Shown here piece by piece: positions 21,842 to 33,498 of a DNA stretch of 62,669 nt. Origin of the DNA: Scytalidium lignicola (Eukaryota > Ascomycota > Leotiomycetes); NCBI GenBank assembly GCA_002812745.2, contig NCSJ02000252.1:1-62669 (forward strand). The letters are read 5' to 3'. A model generated the notes under the pieces. It was not told where the DNA came from and ran no database searches. It was given only the letters and a program-made list of their open reading frames with translations. The first letter of the stretch is position 1; each line of letters begins with the position of its first letter. The position numbers and the translations under genes are program-made.

Positions 21842-22457
21842 ATGAAATAGTGAATGTGCTACTTTTTTTTTGTATGACCCCTCCTATGACTCGATGGCTC
21901 CTGGCCCACATACAAGGCTGGCGGATCATCGACTTGGGATTGATGTCTGAAAACACATGACTTTGAGCATTATAAGTCCATCAGGACGCGATATCGACAT
22001 TTAGGAGCCAATCAGGTACCATCTCACATGGTTTGAAAATTATAATTTCTAGTTCTTCAAGGAATAAAATCGGTAGTAATGATTTTTTGGGGTTCTCTGT
22101 CACGTGGTGATAACTCTTAGCGTGAATCTGCGCAACATCTCGACCCTGCCGAGACAATTTCCACAAAATAATGATGTAGCTTCAAGTAGACTTTAGACGT
22201 TTGACTTACAGGTATTGTTGTAATAAAAAGGCTGTCTTGAGCGACTATATGCTTGAGGCACATATTAGTCCTAGGACATGAGAATATACCCTTCTAGCGG
22301 TAAACATTGACTGTCCTAGGAAAGTACTATAGATGCTGACTTCTTCCCAGAGCCATTTCCGTAAAACGAGTTATGTTCATGGTTGCGCAAAACTGATTTT
22401 GAACAAGTCTTCCAAAGGTACTCGAAACGTCCGCAGCCAGCCTGCTCATTGGCATTC
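21842..22457. promoter_or_regulatory. Shared intergenic promoter, CCA1/TRS85
   Basis: 616 bases between the divergent start codons of CCA1 and TRS85. It must hold both promoters. It has no supported coding frame and no obvious TATA box or large repeat. Confidence 0.45.
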
Positions 22458-24800
22458 ATGCCACCTCCGAATAATGGCGCGTCCTCGCCTTTTGAGCCAC
22501 CCTTACGTCCACTGAGCACTCCATCCTTGAGGCCGATATCAAGAGCCTCGACGGGAGGGCAATCCATAGCGTCATCCATATCTTCTCTGCCGTACCGGCC
22601 AGCCAGCGCTTCTGCCTCATCATTGTTCGCTTCGACATCGACGCCTGGCTCGAGATCGATATCACCTAACGGATCTTCAACGCCTACGCGGATGTTAGCT
22701 AGTTCGGTATTTGGAAGTTTGTCGAATGATTCGTATATGAAACCTCCAGACCGACCAGAAGATCCGAGAAACCTAATATCGCAAGCGTTTGTCCCACATA
22801 TAGCTGTTCATACCTCGGTTGATACGAAGGAACTGGTTCAGGACAAAGGGTTCGCTGGGGGGCTGTGGGAGTTACTACGCTCATTCGGGGATCGCATCCA
22901 AGGAAAGGTAACTGTACGGGATAGTATTGGTGCTTCGAGAGTATGGGAGGACTTTGCTATCCGGTTTGTAGAGTTGGGTGATGGGTTACAGGTATCCGAT
23001 GGGTCGCGAAAGGCTGGCGAAGGCAAGATTTCAGGTTCCAATGGCACAACATCTATTCAGAGTGATATCACAGAACAGCGCGCTGCTAGAACCGGTGGGG
23101 ACATCACAAAGGTCGAAGAACTGGTTGACCGCCATCTGGCTTATGCTGAATCGTTTGCAAACGGAAATGCTGGAGGCTTGGATTCAGATGATGGGCAGCT
23201 TTCACAAGTTGACTCTACCTCACCATTCTATACGCTTTATTTGCGACGACTTCTATCCGGGATACCCTTAGCTCCTCATGAAACATTTTCTCATCCTGTG
23301 GCTTGCATAATTGCCATCAGTTCACGGAACAATAACCCAATTGAAACCCTGAAAAATCTCTATGACGAGTCTACTCGTGGGGAAAAGCGTGTCCCTCTTT
23401 GGGTTAATAACGATTATCTCCGCTACTACATTCTTGTTCATGATGAAGAGAGGGATGATATCACTGCATCGATCGCTCTTTTTGATAAGATGAAGCGTTC
23501 CTTTGGCCTCCACTGTCACCTCCTAAGGCTAAGGAGTAGCCAGTGCGTAGTGACTGATGATGATAGTGTCCAACTGCCTCGAAGTGATTGGATGGCTGCA
23601 GCAGAGGAGGTTACTGAAATCGAAAGCCACGAAGATATCGAGGATTCGGCGCCATACATCTACGAATCAGATATCACAGCTATAAAAACATTTATCCGGG
23701 AAATGGTAACCCAGTCGGTGGTCCCGTCAATGGAAAGATCTGTGGCGCTCTGGAATGATCAGGTCGCATCAAAACGCAGGGGTATTAGTGGTCGTATTAT
23801 GAATATGTCCAAGAAATGGCCTTTTGGGGTTGGCAGGTCATCCTCTAGTGCTGGATATGGTAGTACCTCAGGGTCAAATAGTAACTATGACGGTGTCCAT
23901 GGGTTCTATCGGCCTGATTCTCCAGAAGCTATTATGAGAAAGCTCGCAGATTACGCCTTCATGCTCCGCGATTATAAACTCGCACAATCCATTTACGATT
24001 TATTACGGTCTGACTTTAGTAATGATAAAGCATGGAAATATCATGCAGCCGTGAACGAAATGTCTGCTGTTAGTCAACTCATGCTACCTCAAAGTATGAG
24101 TTCAAAGGTACGAGCTGAGACCGTGGACCAAATGCTGGAGACCGCTTCATATTCATATATTACTCGATGTGATGCATCGTACGGCGCTTTGCGGTGTCTT
24201 GCATTGGGAATGGAGTTGCTGAGGCTTCGTGGTGGATCGGCAATTGATGATGCTGCTAGATGGGGTGTAAAGCTATTAGAGTCCAAAGTTGTGGGTGCTG
24301 TTGGCGATGCTCTTATTAAAGAACGAATAGCAGTGTGTTACTCAACGAAGAAAGGGACAGGCTCGGAATTATGGGGTTCCAGAATTCGAAAGTCCGCATT
24401 ATGGAGTATTCTAGCTGCTGATGCCTGGCTAGCTCTGGATAAGCCGAAACAGTCTCAACGACGTCTAGATGAAGCGATGACAAAGTACGCCAGCCTCCCA
24501 CACAAGGATAGCCTCTCAGGCTTTTCTTTGGCGAATGACTTTATACAAGGGCTGCATCGAGATCTGCAAGCTACACTCCAGCCTTTGATAGACTTGGATG
24601 ATTCTCACGAACAAGAGATCGAGATCGAGACGACAATGGATGAAGAGACCGAGGCCTTCAAGGAGACACGAAGTCATCGGAGGAGTCTCATGGGTGCAAT
24701 GGCACCTCAACTTACTAATATTGAGTCGGCTCCTTTGCATGGAACAATACTTGAAGGAGAATCTACCTCAGCTAGGCCAGATAACTTTGAATCAGATTAA
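22458..24800 (+). CDS. TRS85: TRAPPIII subunit Trs85 (TRAPPC8)
   Basis: Subunit specific to the TRAPPIII complex, which activates the Ypt1/Rab1 GTPase in autophagy and Golgi traffic. Single exon of 780 residues starting at MPPPNNGASSPFEPP; the frame stays open upstream but has no earlier ATG. A Ser/Pro-rich N-terminus leads to NLISQAFVPHIAVHTSVDTK, then GLWELLRSFGDRIQGKV. Later landmarks are TSPFYTLYLRRLLSGIPLAP, VPLWVNNDYLRYYILVHDEE and the alpha-solenoid YAFMLRDYKLAQSIYDLLRS. Long acidic or Ser-rich inserts are usual in fungal Trs85. Confidence 0.9.
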   Translation: MPPPNNGASSPFEPPLRPLSTPSLRPISRASTGGQSIASSISSLPYRPASASASSLFASTSTPGSRSISPNGSSTPTRMLASSVFGSLSNDSYMKPPDRPEDPRNLISQAFVPHIAVHTSVDTKELVQDKGFAGGLWELLRSFGDRIQGKVTVRDSIGASRVWEDFAIRFVELGDGLQVSDGSRKAGEGKISGSNGTTSIQSDITEQRAARTGGDITKVEELVDRHLAYAESFANGNAGGLDSDDGQLSQVDSTSPFYTLYLRRLLSGIPLAPHETFSHPVACIIAISSRNNNPIETLKNLYDESTRGEKRVPLWVNNDYLRYYILVHDEERDDITASIALFDKMKRSFGLHCHLLRLRSSQCVVTDDDSVQLPRSDWMAAAEEVTEIESHEDIEDSAPYIYESDITAIKTFIREMVTQSVVPSMERSVALWNDQVASKRRGISGRIMNMSKKWPFGVGRSSSSAGYGSTSGSNSNYDGVHGFYRPDSPEAIMRKLADYAFMLRDYKLAQSIYDLLRSDFSNDKAWKYHAAVNEMSAVSQLMLPQSMSSKVRAETVDQMLETASYSYITRCDASYGALRCLALGMELLRLRGGSAIDDAARWGVKLLESKVVGAVGDALIKERIAVCYSTKKGTGSELWGSRIRKSALWSILAADAWLALDKPKQSQRRLDEAMTKYASLPHKDSLSGFSLANDFIQGLHRDLQATLQPLIDLDDSHEQEIEIETTMDEETEAFKETRSHRRSLMGAMAPQLTNIESAPLHGTILEGESTSARPDNFESD

Positions 24801-25151
24801 AGCTATCATGTTTCGGTTTTTTNGTTTTCTTTTTTGGAGTGGTTCTACCTGACGAAGATAATGATTTGTCACCTACCGGATTGGAAGTGCATTGGGATGG
24901 TGTTGGAGTCTTTAGAATAGGTAATATGGACATATCTGGGCTTGCTATTCCTCCTTGTAAAGTTGAAGGTTGTCAGGAGTTAGCTGGAAATAGAATCACA
25001 TGATGAAAGATGCCTAATATCACGTGCCGATAAGAGCTTAGCTAGGATGTGATATGGATACTTCCAAAACAAATCAGAGCCATTCCAATTACCCTCCCTA
25101 GGGTTTATATGACGCTCTATATGACGCTCCTAAGGTGACTGTTCGCTCAAG
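24801..25151. other. Intergenic, no gene seen
   Basis: Short spacer between two plus-strand genes. It contains an N at 24823 in a T-rich run and the promoter of the CHMP7-like gene. Confidence 0.5.
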
Positions 25152-26640
25152 ATGAGTGAACTTCTCACATACTTGCTCGAAAATCAAAAGCAATTCCGCA
25201 GGTATTTCTGATATTCTTCCTCATTTGCCTGAGGTCTAACTCGCTGTGACCAGAGCCCGCCTAGCTGCCCTCTATTCCGATTTTAGACAGCTGCGAACAT
25301 TAAACCCAGATGGTTACGATGCAAATATAGAAGCATGGCGCAAGGGTCTTGCAGATGCTGCTCGAGATGGGCAAATACCAACAAAAGGCTCCAAACCGAA
25401 CTTACTCGCGATAAGAGTTGACACGGAGTTGTTACCTGCCCTTGAAACGAAAGAATGGGGACGACCTTTAGCTCTTGGGACAGTTATAACAGAGGCGGTT
25501 GCTAAGAAAGAGATGATACCTGTGCTAGAATACTTGGCAGCAAAGGACAGCATATATCAGAGATCTTGGGCTATCAGGCCTTGGGCTGTCGTATCTTGGG
25601 GTCTCCAGCAACTAGGACTTACGGGTGGTCAATATGGAGATGACAGCTTACCGACTGGGAACTTTGTGGTGCTTTCGAATTTGGAGGAAGCTGCAAAGAA
25701 TTTCAGCAAGAGAATATCTACTCACAGATCTCGAGTTGACCGAATATTTTCAAGGGTGATGTTTCAGAAGTCATTTGCCGATGTTCTCGAAAATAAGAAG
25801 CGGATGTCAGATCTTGATATGGATATTTTTCTGAAATTCCTTTCTAGAGATAAACGGTTGATAAGTTATGACGGACATACTGTGAAGATCAAGGGATTCG
25901 GAGAGGCAACCACACTTCCCATCACTACTGAGGATACTTCAATCGCTTCTCTAAAATCCCTAATTGCAGACCTTGAGATACAGATACACACACTCAGCAA
26001 ACGAGTGGATGAATTGGGAATCACTGCTAGAGATGCAGTCGCCCGTAATAACAAGGTTGCGGCTATTACAGCACTGCGATCTAAGAAGCTAGCTGAATCA
26101 ACTCTTACGAAAAGATCTGCTACTCTTGGACAACTAGAAGAGGTGTTTTCCAAGATTGAACAGGCCGCTGATCAAGTGGAGTTGGTAAGAATCATGGAAG
26201 CCAGCACAAGGGTACTATCTAGTCTTAATACTGAGGTTGGTGGTGTCGAACGAGTGGATGATGTGGTTGACCGGCTGCGGGAGCAGATGGAAGGGGTGGA
26301 TGAGGTTGGTAATGTCATTGCAGAAGTTGGGCAGGGAACGACAGTAATTGATGAGGCCGAGGTTGACGATGAACTGGAGGCTATGGAACGCGAGGAGAAG
26401 GAAAAGAAGCAAGAGCAGGAGCGAAAGCTCAAGAAGATGAGAGAGCAGGAAGAAGCCGCGGAGACCATACGGAAACTGGAGGAACTCAAAGAAGTCGAAA
26501 GACAGATAAAGCAAGCCAAATCCAATGACGAGCAACAAAAGGAAGAAGAAGCTCGCATTGAGAGGGGTATTGAGGAAAGTGTAAAGGGATTGACGGATAT
26601 GTCTTTGAATGACGACCAGCCAGCACATGTACCAGCGTGA
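25152..26640 (+). CDS. Snf7-domain protein, CHMP7-like (ESCRT-III)
   Basis: ESCRT-III family protein. CHMP7 types act at the nuclear envelope and endosome in membrane sealing. Exon 1 (25152-25201) codes MSELLTYLLENQKQFRR, and after a 52-base intron exon 2 (25254-26640) gives 478 residues in total. The N-terminal half forms the winged-helix part, with WAIRPWAVVSWGLQQLGLT. From residue 250 the Snf7 coiled coil follows (SLIADLEIQIHTLSKRVDEL, then ARNNKVAAITALRSKKLAES). It ends in an acidic and Lys/Glu-rich helix (MEREEKEKKQEQERKLKKM) and a possible MIT-binding tail. The start is fixed by a short exon joined in phase. Confidence 0.87.
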
Positions 26641-27076
26641 ACACTTTGGGAATGGTTTTGAGCATGGAACGGTTAAAGTTGGCGTCTGGGAATTTGTATA
26701 AATAGGAATAGGGCGAACGTATTACCGGAGCTTGAAACTCACACGACATTAATATGAATGAAGGTATCACAAATCAGTTCGGATAACCTCGTTGCAGTGG
26801 AAGTTATGCAGTAATGATTCATGGGGTATTTTTATTACCTAGAGGTGTGGCTTTAGCGCTGAGAACTCCCGCACTTGGACAGCCTTGCTAGACGAGGCTC
26901 AACTTAACACCGTTTAATTCCCAAGGTGCGAGTAGTAATCACCAAGCGTCTTTTAGCACTCTGCAACTTCATTGACCTAGTCAATTGGAGACAGGACTAC
27001 TGATTCCCTAGTACCTTCATCAGACGCGCATCCATGCTTGTGAGTGGTGCATAATCGCTCTACAAGTATATCGACG
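26641..27076. other. Intergenic, no gene seen
   Basis: Spacer between two plus-strand genes; holds the promoter of the GH125 gene. No coding frame or repeat is supported. Confidence 0.5.
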
Positions 27077-28991
27077 ATGCGCCGTCTTACGTTGTGGCTC
27101 GCGCTGCTAGGCATTGGCAAGATCGGGCCGGTTTCTTCATCTGCATCTGAGACTAAAGGTCAAGACCAGGATGCGCTTGGATTTCTATATAAAGAAGCGT
27201 GTCCAGACTATACACGCTATTCGACCTATCTACAGTATGACCCCTCTACCCAACTTCTTTGGCGATAACTTATCCCTCGAAGTGTACCACTTACGGATGG
27301 GCCTCTGAGACTCCCTTACCAGCGTCCATCGATACATTGCCGAACATTTTCGTCTCCTTTAGTTGAAAAAATAATTAAAGATCTTACAAGCAAAATAACA
27401 GATCCGGACCTTGCACGCCTTTTCGAGAATGCTTTCCCCAACACCCTCGATACAACTGTGCGGTGGCATGTGGACGGGTCTAAAAAACATACAGAGCTGA
27501 AGGCACGCGGAACTTCAGATTCCGGGAAGTGGTCTGGACCGCAATCATTTGTAGTAACAGGTTTGTTATTCACTATCAAAGTTTAATGTCCTATAAGCTG
27601 ATAGAGTTCTAAAGGCGATATAAATGCTGAGTGGCTACGCGATTCTACCAACCAGCTACTGCAATATCAACCATTAGCAAAGAAAGATAGTGCTATATTT
27701 AATCTAATTCTCGGTGCAATCAACACACAATCGGAATTCGTTATACAATCACCCTACTGCAATGCCTTCCAACCACCTCCACCGAGTCGTTTATCTCCTA
27801 CTCAAAATGGGCAAGACGACACCGTCCACCCTATTTACGAGCCAACTGTAGTATTCGAATGCAAGTATGAATTGGACTCCTTGGCAGCTTTCTTAGCTAT
27901 AGGGAATACCTTCCATAATCACACCGGTTCTGTTGACTTTATGACTCCAAGATGGTATACAGCGCTAGAGACTGTCATGAGTGTTATAGAACAGCAATCA
28001 GAATCCACCTTTGATGAAGAGACAGGGAAGTTCCAAAAGAATATATACACATTCAGTCGTCGGACTGATCAGGGTACGGAAACACTTCCTCTCTCCGGAG
28101 TCGGTAACCCATTGAATTATGGAACTGGCTTGGTTAGAAGTGCCTTTCGTCCTAGTGATGATGCTACAATCCTTGGATTCTTTATTCCAGGAAATGCCAT
28201 GATGGCTGTTGAGTTGGAACGAACTGCAGAAATCCTGCGAAAGCAAGGCAAAGAAACTCTTGCTGATACTGTAGAAAAGCGGGCAAAAACAATCACTGAT
28301 GGGATTTGGGAACACGGAGTTGTTAATCATAAAGTGTATGGAGATGTATTCGCTTATGAAGTTGACGGCTATGGATCTCACATTTTGATGGATGATGCTA
28401 ATGTTCCATCCTTGTTGGCCCTTCCTATCCTTGGCTTTGTCCCTACATCAAATAAAATCTACCAAAATACTCGTCGAATGTTGCTAGAGAAGGCAGGAAA
28501 TCCTTATTATCTTGAAGGCAAGGGATTTCATGGTATTGGAGGTTAGTATTCTCCGTTCTTTACTTATATTAACTGTTAACTTTAGTGAAGGACCACATAT
28601 TGGCGTTGAGTATGCCTGGCCAATGAGCTTGTTAATGCAAGCTAGGACCAGTGATAACGACACAGAGATTGAAACCTGCTTAAAATACGTTGTCGATTCT
28701 AGTCGTCTTGGACTTGTGCATGAAAGCATTAATGTTGATTATATAATGGATTATACTAGTAAGTCGACACAACAGTCATGTGGAATCACTTATGTACTAA
28801 TTCGCGACTTTAGGGAGCTGGTTTGCTTGTAAGTCTTATGATCATTTAGAGACAAACATTTTTTTNCAAACACCATTACTAACAATCTAAAAGGGGCTAA
28901 CAGTGTGCTTGCACAAACCGTCCTCGATCTTGCCCAACGGAAGCCGCACTTGATTTTTGGTGAAGGAGCTGAGCCGTATGTCATCGAATGA
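27077..28991 (+). CDS. Glycoside hydrolase family 125, exo-alpha-1,6-mannosidase
   Basis: Metal-independent exo-acting alpha-1,6-mannosidase, probably secreted. Six exons close in phase (27077-27234, 27283-27560, 27615-28541, 28591-28758, 28814-28828, 28894-28991) for 547 residues, the family length. The first 22 residues look like a signal peptide (RRLTLWLALLGIGKIGPVSS). Family signs: DPDLARLFENAFPNTLDTTV, VTGDINAEWLRDSTNQLLQY, ELDSLAAFLAIGNTFHNHTG, ATILGFFIPGNAMMAVEL, MDDANVPSLLALPILGFVP, FHGIGGPHIGVEYAWPMSLL and a C-terminal HESINVDYIMDYTRSWFAWA. Exon 5 is only 15 bases but is needed for TRSWFAW. The last intron holds the N at 28866, outside coding sequence. Confidence 0.9.
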
Positions 28992-29213
28992 ATATTTACA
29001 TGAGGGGTTTGAACTTATAGTAGTTTCCATAGAAAGGAGTTAGGTCAGGCGCAATGGCATGCTTATACACAGAGGCTGGGGTATATCATGATACTATTCA
29101 TAAATCCGTTATAAAGGCCGCATATTACGCTGAATTAGGAGCAGCCACTATATTAGGATATTTTGGACATAAAAACTATGATCATACATTTTGAAGCACT
29201 TTCCCCACGACCG

Positions 29214-30854
29214 TTATTTCTTGCCAAAAAAGGACATAATATTGCCCTGTCCTGCCTTGCCCGCTGCTTTCTTTGGTTTGCTAGCCACCCCTGAAGATAA
29301 CTGTTGACGTTTTGGTGCTGCTGGTGCGTCGTCCTCAGAAAACGACTCCCATACGGCTTCTTCTTTGGTTACTATGGTTCAATAGATTAGAATTCTATAA
29401 TGTCAAAACCTCTGCAAAGGGAGTAATTCTCACCAAGATATCCTTCCTCGTCTCTGACAGTCTTCTTCTTCATTACCCTTCGCTTTCCTCGCCTCCTTCC
29501 TCCACTAACCGTAACTGTCGGTTCTGGCTCTGGTTCAGGTTCATGTTTTTCTTCCTGCTCCGTTTCGTTTGCCTCTTCCTTCATCTCGACATCAGGAGTA
29601 GCTACTTCTTCTTCATCGTCATCTTCCATCATTCTCCTTAATGCTGCCTCTCTTTCCTTTCTTGACTTCCGATCACTATCAGCCTCCTTTGACGGCTGTG
29701 GCGGTGGTACATAGCCATCGTCTTCTTCGTCGTCGTCATCATCATCCATTCCTTTCAGAGGTGAATTCTCAGCGGGGCTTGCAGCTGCTGGTGGACCGCC
29801 TGTAGAACTATCGGATTCTTCGCGGTTTAACTTAGGCTTTGCTTTGGCAAANCGCTTTAAAGATACTAGAAGAGTCCCGTTTCAATGCTGCAGGAGGTTT
29901 CTTCTCTGCTATGCTAGGTTCCGCCTTTGTGGATGAACTCTTGCCGAAGAAGTCGTTTGCGTTTGTTTTTGTTTCTTTTTTTATATTTATAGATGAAGAA
30001 GTGGAGGGTTTTGGACCTTCTTTTGCGTCGGTAGCTTTTGGTTTCGGAGGCTGAGCCTTTGGGGCGGCTGTCGATATTGTCGATGCCGCTGCAGGTGCCC
30101 GTCGGACAGTTCTTCGTTTAACATCTTTATTAAGAATAATACCATAGACTTTGTTCTGTTCTAATGGGTCCTCATTCACACAAAGGCCTTGTATCTCTCG
30201 TGTCACATCAGATAATACTTGTATATCCTGTTTAATATCAGCATCGCAAGAACCTTGGGGTTAGTAGGAAAGACTACCTTCAATGGCGCTGGACTTAGAC
30301 TGTAGATATGTATACAAGATATATGCTCGTATTGGGCTTTTACTTCTGTCGCCTTCATATTAGCAGTCATATCCAATTTGCCTTGACATTTGTCCGAACC
30401 ATTTAGGTCTTCCTCCCTGACCAGAGAAATGGTCATTACTGGTATATCCTCCGTAGTGTCTTCTTGTTGCGGTAGAGAGCTCATAAATGGACTGCTCTGC
30501 ATATGTTCGTCCTCTCCATCCTTCAAATGTTGGCCATTCGTAATCTCTTCTTTCTTCTTTGTACCACTTATGAGGTAGGTCGCATGGATTGTCCCAGGTT
30601 TCTTGCCATTTTGTACACGGTGGAAGTCATAGAGCATTCTATGGGTTATTAGAAATCTACCATGCTAAAGGATATGGCCCACACTGACTGCTTAGCTGTA
30701 TTGACGTTGACCTTGAGAGCTCGACTCAGCAGCCGATAAGTGACCTGTTATATCTTGATCAGAGAACACGTTTGGCCAATTTAAGGACACAACTACTCAC
30801 TGCCTGGTCCTCACTCAAGATCCTAGCAGCTAGATAGGATTTGTAGTCCGCCAT
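29214..30854 (-). CDS. POL32: DNA polymerase delta subunit 3, POL32/Cdc27
   Basis: Accessory subunit of DNA polymerase delta; also part of polymerase zeta and needed for translesion synthesis and break-induced replication. Five exons: 30854-30801, 30744-30689, 30638-30278, 30227-29434 and 29371-29214. The start MADYKSYLAARILSEDQAVT and MLYDFHRVQNGKKPG are typical, and CIHIYSLSPAPLKDIQVLSD spans intron 3. The middle is disordered and Lys-rich, followed by an acidic block (KGMDDDDDDEEDDGYVPPP). The last residues, QGNIMSFFGKK, form a perfect PCNA-binding PIP box. An N at 29852 is an extra base: ignoring it gives 473 residues with all exon phases closing, while counting it stops the frame after SIFKA. 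Head-to-head with RAD18. Confidence 0.9.
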
Positions 30855-31070
30855 TATTAATTTATGTGGCCGTTGGAGACAGTGTATAGTCTAGGCATAT
30901 TTCTTGAAGGCGAGAGACGCGTTTTGATGCGCCTCGGACGCGACCTGAAATTCCACTTTACGCGAATTCTTGACTGGCATCCTTCGACATCTAACTCCAA
31001 CAAAAAGGGCTGGCGGGGCAGGAGCAGGGTCTGAAGCAGTAAACCATCATAGCAACTAATAATACTGGCA
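30855..31070. promoter_or_regulatory. Bidirectional promoter, POL32/RAD18
   Basis: Only 216 bases separate the two start codons, so both genes share the control region. It includes an ACGCG core (rc CGCGT) near 30911 and another near 30960, similar to the MluI cell-cycle box (ACGCGT) of DNA-replication genes, though neither match is full length. Confidence 0.5.
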
Positions 31071-32556
31071 ATGAATCCCACGGTATCTAAAGGTGATGCC
31101 TTTAAAGTTGCAGACTCCACGGATTGGCTTCCAACCCCTCTTGCGTCACTCGCACCGGTGGATGCAGCTTTACGATGTCAAGTCTGCAAGGACTTCTACG
31201 AAACACCCATGATCACATCCTGTTCGCACACATTTTGCTCCTTGTGCATACGGCGATGTCTAAACAGTGACGGGAAGTGCCCAGCTTGTCGGACGCCTGA
31301 TCAGGAATTGAAGTTGAGGAGCAATATAGCATTGGAAGATATAGTTGAGGCGTTCAAGAAAGCACGGCCAGTTGTTTTGGAGTATGCTGAGAAGCCGGTG
31401 CGGGCGAAAAGTTCTTCTCCCAAACGTACACTGGATGAAGCAGGATTGGAAGAGCAGATTGAGGAGCAACCAAGGAAACGAACCAGATCAACGGCGAGAA
31501 AGGTATACAACGTAGCGGAGGAATCTATTGTTATAGATGAAGAAGATGGTGATGGAGATTACGTCCCTGGTAAGGAACAACTTTTCCATTCGCAATGTAT
31601 AAGTTCTCGAATTCTAATTCAAACCAGAAGATGGGCTGGTAACATGTCCCGTATGTCAAGGTCGAGTGAAGATGGAACTAATAAATCCACACCTGGATCA
31701 CTGCGACGGGCAACGACCCAGCACCAAACAAAAACTTGTGACTCTAAATACCCAGACAACATCCACGAAGCCTGCAAAACGACCCGAAAGGCTCCCTCAC
31801 CTAAGCTACTCTATGTTCAAGGATAACGCTCTACGGAAGAAACTCGGCGAACTAGGTATATCTTCTACCGGACCACGCCCCCTCCTCGAAAGAAGACATA
31901 CAGAGTGGATCACATTATGGAACGCGAACTGTGACTCGAAGAATCCGAGGAGTAAGCAAGAACTAAAACATGATTTGGAGATTTGGGAACGGACGCAAGG
32001 GGGGCGAGCTCCGGTGACGAATGCTTCCAGCAATCCTGGAAGTAATATTACCAGTAAGGATTTTGATGGGGCGGCCTGGTCTAGCAAACATGAGAGTTCA
32101 TTTCAGCAGCTCATTGCTGAGGCAAGGAAAAAGAAAGCCATAAAGCAAGCGGCTCCCGAAAATTCTCTCGATGTCAATGGCAACAATGAGACCGCGGAGC
32201 TAGCAGCTCAATATCAGCCTGACACCATGTTACATAATAGCAGAGATGACTACCAGCACCCGGCCATGCAAATAGAAGCGGCTGTTTATGGCAGTCCGCC
32301 TGGAAACTCAAAACCTGAAGTTTCAGCAACTCCTGACAGGTTCTCAGAAGCCCCAGCAAGCCCTGGTGAAATAGCTTCTGCGATCCCCGAACATGAGGTA
32401 GCAGCGGCGGGGAACCCACACGAAGAATATCCCCGAAGCAGGTTTTTTCAGGAGGAAGTTAATAATATAAGCTCCCCACATGAAAGCTCTAGAAATATAG
32501 TATCGTCAGATCGCCGGGAAGTTACACACGTCTATGCGCGGCCGGGGGGCGTTTAG
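31071..32556 (+). CDS. RAD18: Postreplication repair E3 ubiquitin ligase RAD18
   Basis: Works with Rad6 to monoubiquitinate PCNA at stalled forks. Exons 31071-31569 and 31628-32556 give 475 residues. The N-terminal RING is complete (C36-QVC39 .. C51-H53 .. C56, C59 .. C70-PAC73). After a linker with basic nuclear signals (PRKRTRSTARK), the UBZ4 finger CPVCQGRVK..HLDHC spans the exon junction at about residues 170-195. A SAP domain follows (LPHLSYSMFKDNALRKKLGE). The C-terminal 200 residues are acidic, disordered and weakly conserved in the family; they include the Rad6-binding zone. Splicing is supported because it alone joins the two halves of the zinc finger. Confidence 0.93.
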
Positions 32557-33498
32557 GATATGAGTCAAAATATAGGTTTCCAGGATACCCATTAGCATGG
32601 TTGGCGTACAACCTCCAAGTTTATGTATAATGATTCGACATTTAAAGCGTACATTCCAGATGCAGTGTGACAATCGTTCTTCAGAATGGCCGCCGTTATT
32701 TTCTGGTTCTCTTTCGGTCTTGCGGTACAGCTTATACATCTATTATAGATGACTGCCCGGACAAAATTCAACTTACGTTTTCATGTCTCAGCCTGATATA
32801 TTGTCCGTGCAATTGCAGAATTAGCCAGCATCTCTGAGGACATAAGATAACTTGAGGATATCTTGTTCACGAGTACGAATGCTATAGTCACGTTACGCAG
32901 GTCGCTCCCAGCGACAGCCAAGGATTCAGCTCCTGCAACACGACCTCCCACCGCGTATTCAACGACGCTCCGAGTCCGGCATCACCAAACATTCTCGTCC
33001 ACTTGATGCTCAGCAGCGTAGATTTGCTCCTTCTGGTTGACCTCGAAAATGGCAAAACCTCGGGTCCCAAGAGCCCCTATGCCCCCTTTGTACATCTGTT
33101 GCCCCACTGACGGCCCGTCAGCTCCGTAGGACCAAAGAGGGAACAGCGAGCAGTGAAGTTCCCCACGTACGGAGGTACGTTACGTACAAGACCGTCAATT
33201 CAACGCTTTCTCCTGGCCCTCTTGTTTCTCACTCAGCCACTGGAATAGCATCGGAGAACTAGCACTGGGTTTCGTGCAGGACCTCTCAACGACCTCGTGA
33301 TTTTGCCCCAGTTGTTCCAAGTTCAGATCCGTGTGCGGGGCTCTGGTCGTCTGGTAGGTAGAGATTCTCTTACTTAAACTCTTTCAGTTGAGATACACCG
33401 CCGTGTTGTTTTCTGTTTTCTGTTTTAAATATTCTAGATCTGGGGAGCAGAACGTTCTTTGTTGGAAGCTGTACCTCAAGTATAACATCATAACCATC
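32557..33498. other. Intergenic, promoter side of the GH3 gene
   Basis: 942-base spacer with no supported gene. It is richer in GC than other spacers and carries a CGG-N-CCG palindrome at 33107-33121 and a GTACGGAGGTACG stretch near 33172. Confidence 0.5.
33107..33121. promoter_or_regulatory. CGG-N-CCG palindrome, candidate zinc-cluster factor site
   Basis: A perfect 15-base inverted repeat, CTGACGG-C-CCGTCAG, about 380 bases before the GH3 start codon. Fungal Zn2Cys6 regulators bind paired CGG triplets, so this could be an operator for the glucosidase gene. Inference from motif and position only. Confidence 0.35.

Noticed and set aside
26172..26628. Two long open frames antisense to the CHMP7-like gene, rich in Ser, Phe and Leu
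   Set aside because: They mirror the Lys/Glu-rich coiled coil on the other strand; composition bias alone keeps them open.
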